In this document: one piece after another, positions 5,507 through 10,015 of the stretch | Layout of the letters: each line of letters opens with the position of its first letter | Numbering within the stretch: position 1 is the stretch's first letter | Assembly (NCBI GenBank): GCA_026415595.1 | Contig: JAOAGU010000035.1 | Coordinates: 1 to 10,015, forward strand | Source of the DNA: Thermodesulfovibrio sp. | Lineage (GTDB): Bacteria > Nitrospirota > Thermodesulfovibrionia > Thermodesulfovibrionales > Thermodesulfovibrionaceae | Length of the DNA: 10,015 nucleotides | Direction of reading: 5' to 3' | Made by a program: the position numbers and the translations under genes | Notes under the pieces: generated by a model | The model's input: the letters and a program-made list of their open reading frames with translations, nothing else | The model's database searches: none | Told to the model about the DNA's origin: nothing

Positions 5507-8138
5507 AGGATAAACAAACCTCCTTAAATATAATTTTGTTATTTTTGCTTTTTTCTCTGAATAGCTCTCTTATGTGGTCATCCATTGTAAGATAGATTAT
5601 CTGCCAACCATCCTGAGCTAATTCAAAGAGAGTGTCAATCAATAGGGGTCTCTTTTTATAGTCTGAATGCTGAAATGCATCATCAAGTATTAAAAAAGCT
5701 GGCTCACCTTTTAGAAGGCTTTTTGCAAAGCCTATTCTTAAGGCTATCATTACCTGCTCTTTTGCTCCTGTGCTTAACTCATTAATTTTAAAGTTAAAAT
5801 AGTCATCTGATATAATTATATCCTTTTCATCAAAACTCAATGCCTTGTATCTGCCTGTCAACTTCTGAATAAGACCTGTAATATCGGAAGAATTTATTTT
5901 TTCCAATAGCTTTTCATCTTCCTGTTGTTGTAACTCCTGTATTGTCTCATGAACTAATATTCCTGAAACTATCTTTGCCTCGCAGTCTTCAAGGGCTTCA
6001 TAAAGCTCTCTTCTTTTTGAGTAAACTTTCTCTATCATTTCATTCCAATTAGCTGAAGAGTCTATGCCTGTTAGTTGAATTATTCTGTCTCTAAGTCTTG
6101 AAAGTTCTTCATTTCTTTGTCTTATGAGTTGTTCTGTATCAGCCAAATCTCTTTCAATTTTTTCTAACTCCATCTGAGAGAAGGCTTTTTGAGGGTCTTG
6201 TTTTTCAAATTCAGTTTCTGAAATACCTAAACCAGCAAGACGACCTTCTATTTCTCTAATATTATTTTCAAAACTGTTTCTTTCCTTCTCTAACTCATTC
6301 AATTTAGATTTCCATTCAGTTTCTTCCAATTCAAAACCCAAAACATCCCCAAAAATCTCACTTATCTTTCTTTTCTTTTCATCTAAATCCTTCTCTAATG
6401 AGAGTTTTTCCGCTTCCTTATCTTCTTGTTGTTTTTTTAACTTCTCTAATCCTGCAATTTCCCCTATTATTTCCTCCATCTTTTTTTTGCTGAAATTAAT
6501 ACCCGGGTCATTTACTTCATAATCACTCTCTTCAACATTAAGTTCTTCCAATTTGCTCCTTAATCTTTGATATTTATCAAGTAAAATGCTTCTTTTATTT
6601 TTAAGCTCCGAGCATTTTTCATTCCATTTAGATTCTTCTATTTCATGAAAACCCATGCGACTGAAAGTCTCTTCAATGTTTCTTTTTATGGAGTTTAATT
6701 CTACTGTGAGTCTGCTTATCTCGTTTTCATAGGTTGCTATGTTATGGAAGCTTCTTTCCTGTTCATTTATTTTTTCTTCTAACTGAGCTAAATTCTCAAG
6801 AACACTCCCAAATCTATTTAAGAACTCCTTTTTTATACTTTGAAATTCCTCCATTTGTTTATAATTTACAAAAGAACTTTTCAATTTCATGAAATAATAT
6901 AAGGTGCTTAAGGCAGAAAGCAAAATTGCCGACACTCCAGCAATTTTTTGCTCAAAAAAAAGAAGCAAAATACCAGCAATTAAGAATATAACTGCTATAT
7001 ATGATAAAGGGGCAGTTTTATTTCCAATTTTTATAGTTGAAGACAGGAAGGTCACATATTGCTCTTTTGCTGTTTTAAGCCAAAGGTAATCCTTTGATTT
7101 TTGCTTTAATTCATTTAGGATTTTAATTTTTTCCTCTTTTTCTGCGAGTTTTTCATTATATTGCGTAATACTCTGTTTAATTTGAAAGAGTTCTTCTTCT
7201 GAAATTTTGCTTAACTGTTCCTCTAAGTTTTTCAGTTCCTTTGAAATATTATAAGCTTCATATCCTTTTGCCTTGAGCAGTGTTTCCTTTTCTTTTATTT
7301 TTTCAGGTAAGGGTTGAGTCTGCTTTTTGATTGATGTGAGGTCAGAATCCAGGCTTTTAAGGTTTTCTCTTATCCTTAAGTAATCATCAAAGAGGCTTTT
7401 TAGTTTTTCAAGAAGACTTTCAGGAATTTTTTCTCTTTTAATTTTAAACTCTTTTAATTTTTCTGACAAGATATATGCCTCATATCTCTTTGCCCTGAGA
7501 AGAAGTTGTTTTTCTTGTTTTAGTTCTTCTTTTTTTATCTCTAAATCCTTAAGTTCTCCCTGCTCATATTCGTTAATGATTTGGGCAATTAGTGATTCAA
7601 TTTTGTTAATTTGTTCCTTTAAATCAAAGTAGGTTTTACCATCACCCTTTTTTTCTATTACTATCTCACCGCTTTCCAGTTTCGCCTTTTTAATAGTCTG
7701 CATTATATTTTTGTCACTGTCTATTTCATCAAGAACTCTTCTTGGTGAAAGAATTTCTTTGAAGGCACTTTTGTCTATACCGTAATCGTTTTTAATTATT
7801 TCAGTTTCTCCTTCTTTAACAATAAGTAAATTTGAAAGTGTGGATGGCAAACCTTTCTGTTGTTTTTCAAGATAGTTCTCTATTTTTTTATCTTTTGAAG
7901 GTGAAAACTCTGTAAGAAAATTTTCAAGTCCGGATATTATAATTTTCCCCTGACCTGGTTGCCTCAGGTCTTTCCAGTGGCTTTTGTTTTTAAAAAGACT
8001 ATGTATTATGAATTCAACGAGATAAGATTTACCCTTTTCATTTTCGCTATAAATGAGATTTAAGTCTGTAAGCTCTGTGCTGAAATTCGTTAAAGGACCA
8101 CAATTTTTAACTGCAATTTTTTCTATTCTAACTGCCAT
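5499..8138 (-). CDS. Rad50/SMC/YhaN-like coiled-coil ATPase with a central membrane hairpin
   Basis: The 879 residues form a split ABC-type ATPase. The Walker A motif SENEKGKS (31-38) lies near the N-terminus. The signature ELSTGAKEQ (787-795), Walker B FLILDD (815-820), D-loop QHSD (823-826) and switch His855 lie at the C-terminus. Long charged coiled coils run from about 174 to 360 and 421 to 750. Between them, residues 377-395 and 398-417 are two hydrophobic stretches that look like a membrane hairpin. There is no CxxC, so the Rad50 zinc hook is absent. Walker A lacks its usual first Gly. Two internal repeat families occur in the coils. The gene starts 1 base after the Mre11/SbcD-like gene, preceded by AAGGAT, and overlaps the deacetylase-fold gene by 8 bases. 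Rad50-type ATPases control a partner nuclease acting on DNA ends. B. subtilis yhaN-yhaO is the closest arrangement I know. A role in DNA repair or degradation is inferred. Confidence 0.88.
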   Translation of the reverse strand: MAVRIEKIAVKNCGPLTNFSTELTDLNLIYSENEKGKSYLVEFIIHSLFKNKSHWKDLRQPGQGKIIISGLENFLTEFSPSKDKKIENYLEKQQKGLPSTLSNLLIVKEGETEIIKNDYGIDKSAFKEILSPRRVLDEIDSDKNIMQTIKKAKLESGEIVIEKKGDGKTYFDLKEQINKIESLIAQIINEYEQGELKDLEIKKEELKQEKQLLLRAKRYEAYILSEKLKEFKIKREKIPESLLEKLKSLFDDYLRIRENLKSLDSDLTSIKKQTQPLPEKIKEKETLLKAKGYEAYNISKELKNLEEQLSKISEEELFQIKQSITQYNEKLAEKEEKIKILNELKQKSKDYLWLKTAKEQYVTFLSSTIKIGNKTAPLSYIAVIFLIAGILLLFFEQKIAGVSAILLSALSTLYYFMKLKSSFVNYKQMEEFQSIKKEFLNRFGSVLENLAQLEEKINEQERSFHNIATYENEISRLTVELNSIKRNIEETFSRMGFHEIEESKWNEKCSELKNKRSILLDKYQRLRSKLEELNVEESDYEVNDPGINFSKKKMEEIIGEIAGLEKLKKQQEDKEAEKLSLEKDLDEKKRKISEIFGDVLGFELEETEWKSKLNELEKERNSFENNIREIEGRLAGLGISETEFEKQDPQKAFSQMELEKIERDLADTEQLIRQRNEELSRLRDRIIQLTGIDSSANWNEMIEKVYSKRRELYEALEDCEAKIVSGILVHETIQELQQQEDEKLLEKINSSDITGLIQKLTGRYKALSFDEKDIIISDDYFNFKINELSTGAKEQVMIALRIGFAKSLLKGEPAFLILDDAFQHSDYKKRPLLIDTLFELAQDGWQIIYLTMDDHIRELFREKSKNNKIIFKEVCLSYE
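6072..6659 (-). repeat. Tandem protein repeat of about 100 residues in the distal coiled coil
   Basis: Within the ATPase, residues 494-592 and 596-689 align along most of their length. Both begin with a GF-E-EE-W block (GFHEIEESKWNEK against GFELEETEWKSK). Both continue through a heptad-like segment to NVEESDYEVNDP against GISETEFEKQDP, then NFSKKKMEEI against AFSQMELEKI. A shorter third start (GIDSSANWNEMIEK, from 691) follows. The repeat is in the protein; I did not see clear DNA-level identity. Confidence 0.65.
6888..7010 (-). other. Two predicted transmembrane segments inside the ATPase
   Basis: Residues 377-417 hold two uncharged stretches of 19-20 residues, PLSYIAVIFLIAGILLLFF and IAGVSAILLSALSTLYYFM, joined by a short Glu-Gln-Lys turn. 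Lysines lie before the first (Lys370, Lys374) and after the second (Lys418, Lys420). This is the expected pattern of a membrane hairpin with both coiled-coil arms on the cytoplasmic side. Confidence 0.75.
7224..7505 (-). repeat. Repeated YEAY segment in the proximal coiled coil
   Basis: Residues 212-231 (LLLRAKRYEAYILSEKLKEF) and 286-305 (TLLKAKGYEAYNISKELKNL) match at most positions and are 74 residues apart. This suggests an old duplication within the first coiled-coil arm. Confidence 0.6.
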
Positions 8139-8139
8139 T

Positions 8140-9198
8140 TTAATCCTTAAAAATGAGTTCCATTGATTTCTCTAAAATTTTATCTTTTGAAGCAATTAGT
8201 TTGTCAGAGTTAAGATTTTCAATTTTTTCTTTTACCTTTTCAAGCAAATAAAGCCTTTCTTGCTCAATATTTTGCAATAATTTTATATTTGATAGATCAA
8301 TGTCATTTTCATATAGGACTATTCCATAATTTGAAATTACATTTTTTAATACATTGACTGTTTCCTTTAAATCTGTTATATATCCTGTGAGGGATAGTCT
8401 CAATATTACTCTTTTTATCTCTTCACTTTCTAATCCCCAGCTTTCAATCATTTTACCAATCTTTCTTCTTAAAAGCTGGAGTTCCTCTTCAAAGGGCAGT
8501 AAAAGCATGGATTCATTGAAATAAATTTTTTCATTTTGAACAAAGACTTGTTCAACAGAATCTAACCCTGTATCATATATGATAAATCTTCTTTTGCCTG
8601 TCTCTGTAATGTCTAATCCACAAGGCGAGCCTGGATATATCACTCTTCCAAAATCAGATGGTTTATGAATATGTCCTAAAAACACTCTCAGGGGATTGTA
8701 TCGGATGATAGATTTACTTGTAAGAGGCATATAAAATCCGGGTTCATAGGGATTCAATTCTCTGCTACCTGTTATGTAGTCTCCATGTGCAATAAGAATC
8801 CATCTTTCAGGGAGTTTTTCCCTGTGAGCATATTCTGACAACACTTCATCAATTGATTTTGCTGAATCGTATGGTATAAAGGCAATGGCAAGACCTTCTA
8901 ATTCTTTGATTTGTATATCATTTATTACTTCTATGTTTGAAGCAGTAAAGAATTTATTACTAATTTGATAATCGTGATTTCCAGGAAGAATAGTAAGTTT
9001 AATTTCTGAAAAATTTTTACATGATGTGTCAAATTCACTGTAATTTGCAAAATCTTTATCAAATAAGTCTCCGGCAATGATGAGATTAGTTATATCTCTA
9101 TTTACTATTTGCTGAAAAATATTTTCTAAGGCTTTATATCTTTCCGGGGTTTCATCTCTTGTTTTTAGATGCACATCTGCTGTAATTGCTATCTTCAT
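8140..9198 (-). CDS. Mre11/SbcD-like metallophosphoesterase (predicted DNA nuclease)
   Basis: This 352-residue protein has the calcineurin-like phosphoesterase motifs in the Mre11 order: Asp8 and His10 in ADVH, AGDLFD (42-47) with Asp44, GNHD (73-76), His138 in AHGDY and GHIHKP (175-180). These residues would hold two metal ions, typically Mn. The segment YPGSPCGLD (188-196) is typical of the Mre11/SbcD branch, not of general phosphatases. Residues after about 220 form a short, mostly helical tail that may bind the ATPase coiled coil. It is somewhat shorter than E. coli SbcD. The ATPase gene follows 1 base after the stop, the classical nuclease-ATPase pairing; YhaO is the likely B. subtilis counterpart. 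The ATG at 9198 has no Shine-Dalgarno site. The exact DNA substrate is unknown. Confidence 0.92.
   Translation of the reverse strand: MKIAITADVHLKTRDETPERYKALENIFQQIVNRDITNLIIAGDLFDKDFANYSEFDTSCKNFSEIKLTILPGNHDYQISNKFFTASNIEVINDIQIKELEGLAIAFIPYDSAKSIDEVLSEYAHREKLPERWILIAHGDYITGSRELNPYEPGFYMPLTSKSIIRYNPLRVFLGHIHKPSDFGRVIYPGSPCGLDITETGKRRFIIYDTGLDSVEQVFVQNEKIYFNESMLLLPFEEELQLLRRKIGKMIESWGLESEEIKRVILRLSLTGYITDLKETVNVLKNVISNYGIVLYENDIDLSNIKLLQNIEQERLYLLEKVKEKIENLNSDKLIASKDKILEKSMELIFKD
8143..8148 (-). promoter_or_regulatory. Ribosome binding site of the ATPase gene, inside the end of the nuclease gene
   Basis: AAGGAT (minus strand 8148-8143) forms the last two codons of the upstream gene and lies 4 bases before the ATG at 8138. 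Stop and start are 1 base apart, which fits translational coupling and production of the two proteins in matched amounts. Confidence 0.6.
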
Positions 9199-9206
9199 TA
9201 GTCATT

Positions 9207-9259
9207 ATTTTAGCATATTTCATAATGTCTTATTTTAGAATGATACTTTGAATTGTTAA
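9207..9259 (-). promoter_or_regulatory. Candidate promoters of the nuclease-ATPase-deacetylase unit
   Basis: Two candidates lie on the minus strand. The distal one is TTAACA (9259-9254), a 16-base spacer and TAAAAT (9237-9232), which would give a leader of about 27 bases. The proximal one is an extended -10, TGCTAAAAT (9215-9207), without a clear -35; it would start transcription within 0-2 bases of the ATG. Neither leader contains a Shine-Dalgarno site. I cannot tell which is used. Confidence 0.45.
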
Positions 9260-9311
9260 AAGGGAAGAAGCAAAAGAGTTTTACTATCGAATTTTAGGGA
9301 TTATTAAAAAT

Positions 9312-9341
9312 TTGATAAATAGAATCATTTTAAATTATAAT
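9312..9341 (+). promoter_or_regulatory. Predicted promoter of argS
   Basis: TTGATA (9312-9317) and a perfect TATAAT (9336-9341) are 18 bases apart. The A of the argS ATG is only 9 bases after the last base of the -10 box, so the transcript should begin at or within 2 bases of the start codon. It is the strongest promoter match I found in the window. Confidence 0.7.
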
Positions 9342-9349
9342 CAAAATCT

Positions 9350-10015
9350 ATGCATCTTGAAATAAGAGACAGACTTATTGCATGTCTAAACAAGCTCCAT
9401 ATAGACTTTTCAAAGTCATTGGAACTGGAAATCCCTAAAAATGAATCCTTTGGTGATTTGAGTACTCCTTTAGCAATGGATTTAGCAAAAATCTTAAAGA
9501 AGCCCCCAAAACAAATAGCAGAACTCATTGTGTCTAATATTGAAAAGGATATTTTTGAAGGTATTGATATAGCAGGCGCAGGATTTATTAATTTCCGATT
9601 GAAAAGGGATTTTATATTATCAAAACTTACTTTATTGCTTGAGAAAGGCGAAGATTTTTTTACCCTAAGCATTGGAAAAGGTAAAAAAATTCAAATTGAA
9701 TTCGTAAGTGCTAATCCCACAGGACCTCTACATCTTGGACATGGAAGAGGTGCAGCAGTTGGTCAGGCTTTGGCAAATATTTTAAGAGAAGCAGGCTATA
9801 ATGTTTCAACAGAATATTACATTAATGATGCTGGCAGACAGGTTGAATTACTTGGTATGAGTGTTTATGTTGCCTTGCAAAGATTAACTGGTAAGGATAT
9901 ACAAATGCCTGATGATTGTTACAAGGGAGAATATATTAATGAACTTGCAAAAGAGATATATCAACTTTACGGAAATGAGCTAATTGATAAAGATTTTGAG
10001 GAGATAGGTGACATT
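9350..10015 (+). CDS. argS: Arginyl-tRNA synthetase, N-terminal part (3' end outside window)
   Basis: ArgS charges tRNA-Arg with arginine in the cytoplasm and is a class I synthetase. The frame is open for 222 codons to the window end. The first ~100 residues form the ArgRS-specific N-terminal tRNA-binding domain, with the typical FGDLSTPLAMDLAK stretch (34-47) and GAGFINFRL (76-84). The catalytic domain follows with VSANPTGPLHLGHGRGAAVG (119-138), where HLGH is the HIGH signature, and YYINDAGRQ (156-164). The C-terminal half, including the anticodon-binding domain, lies outside. The ATG at 9350 is favoured because the N-terminus then matches the family and the promoter ends just before it. 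There is no Shine-Dalgarno site. It is divergent from the nuclease operon across 151 bases. Confidence 0.96.
   Translation, partial: MHLEIRDRLIACLNKLHIDFSKSLELEIPKNESFGDLSTPLAMDLAKILKKPPKQIAELIVSNIEKDIFEGIDIAGAGFINFRLKRDFILSKLTLLLEKGEDFFTLSIGKGKKIQIEFVSANPTGPLHLGHGRGAAVGQALANILREAGYNVSTEYYINDAGRQVELLGMSVYVALQRLTGKDIQMPDDCYKGEYINELAKEIYQLYGNELIDKDFEEIGDI

Noticed and set aside
6481..6488. Runs of eight A or T in the ATPase gene (also 6954-6961) as phase-variation or slippage sites
   Set aside because: Such runs are expected in Lys- and Phe-rich coding DNA of this composition, and the frame is intact across them.
5499..8138. Rad50-type zinc hook in the ATPase
   Set aside because: Reading the whole protein shows no CxxC; a hydrophobic hairpin occupies the expected place.
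9325..9672. 115-codon open frame on the minus strand
   Set aside because: It lies opposite the clearly coding N-terminal part of argS and covers its promoter.

Overview
This window is AT-rich bacterial chromosome. It carries a standalone 5S rRNA gene and seven protein genes, two of them cut by the window ends. Shine-Dalgarno sites, TATAAT/TTGATA-type promoters, a bacterial-type MetK and a bacterial 5S rRNA all point to Bacteria. Proteins rich in Lys, Glu and Ile, a short thermophile-like AhcY, and a 5S gene of about 59% G+C in AT-rich surroundings suggest a thermophile. A Thermodesulfovibrio-like member of Nitrospirota would fit, but this is a guess from general appearance and not a demonstrated assignment.

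Positions 1-3891 (+ strand) hold a tight metabolic operon: the end of leuB, then asd, metK and ahcY, with gaps of 2, 32 and 2 bases. LeuB is a leucine biosynthesis step. Asd makes aspartate semialdehyde, which leads to homoserine and methionine. MetK turns methionine into S-adenosylmethionine, and AhcY clears the S-adenosylhomocysteine left after methyl transfer. AhcY most likely starts at a TTG codon at 2632.

Positions 3892-4381 are non-coding except for a minus-strand 5S rRNA gene (4109-4226). It has its own promoter and a T7 tract directly abutting its 3' end. No 16S, 23S or tRNA gene lies beside it. It converges on the ahcY operon, and no classical terminator separates the two. Three weak AT-rich inverted repeats lie in the flanks.

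Positions 4382-9198 (minus strand) are a three-gene unit read from right to left: an Mre11/SbcD-like metallophosphoesterase, an 879-residue Rad50/SMC/YhaN-like ATPase, and a histone-deacetylase-superfamily amidohydrolase. The first junction has a 1-base gap and the second an 8-base overlap, so the three are very likely co-expressed. The ATPase carries a hydrophobic hairpin between its coiled-coil arms, where Rad50 would have its zinc hook, so a membrane-tethered nuclease complex is plausible. Joining a deacetylase-fold enzyme to this pair is the most unusual feature of the window.

Positions 9199-9349 are a divergent promoter region. From it argS (arginyl-tRNA synthetase, 5' part only) runs off the right edge on the + strand. 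The argS -10 box is so close to the ATG that its mRNA should be leaderless or nearly so, and there is no Shine-Dalgarno site.
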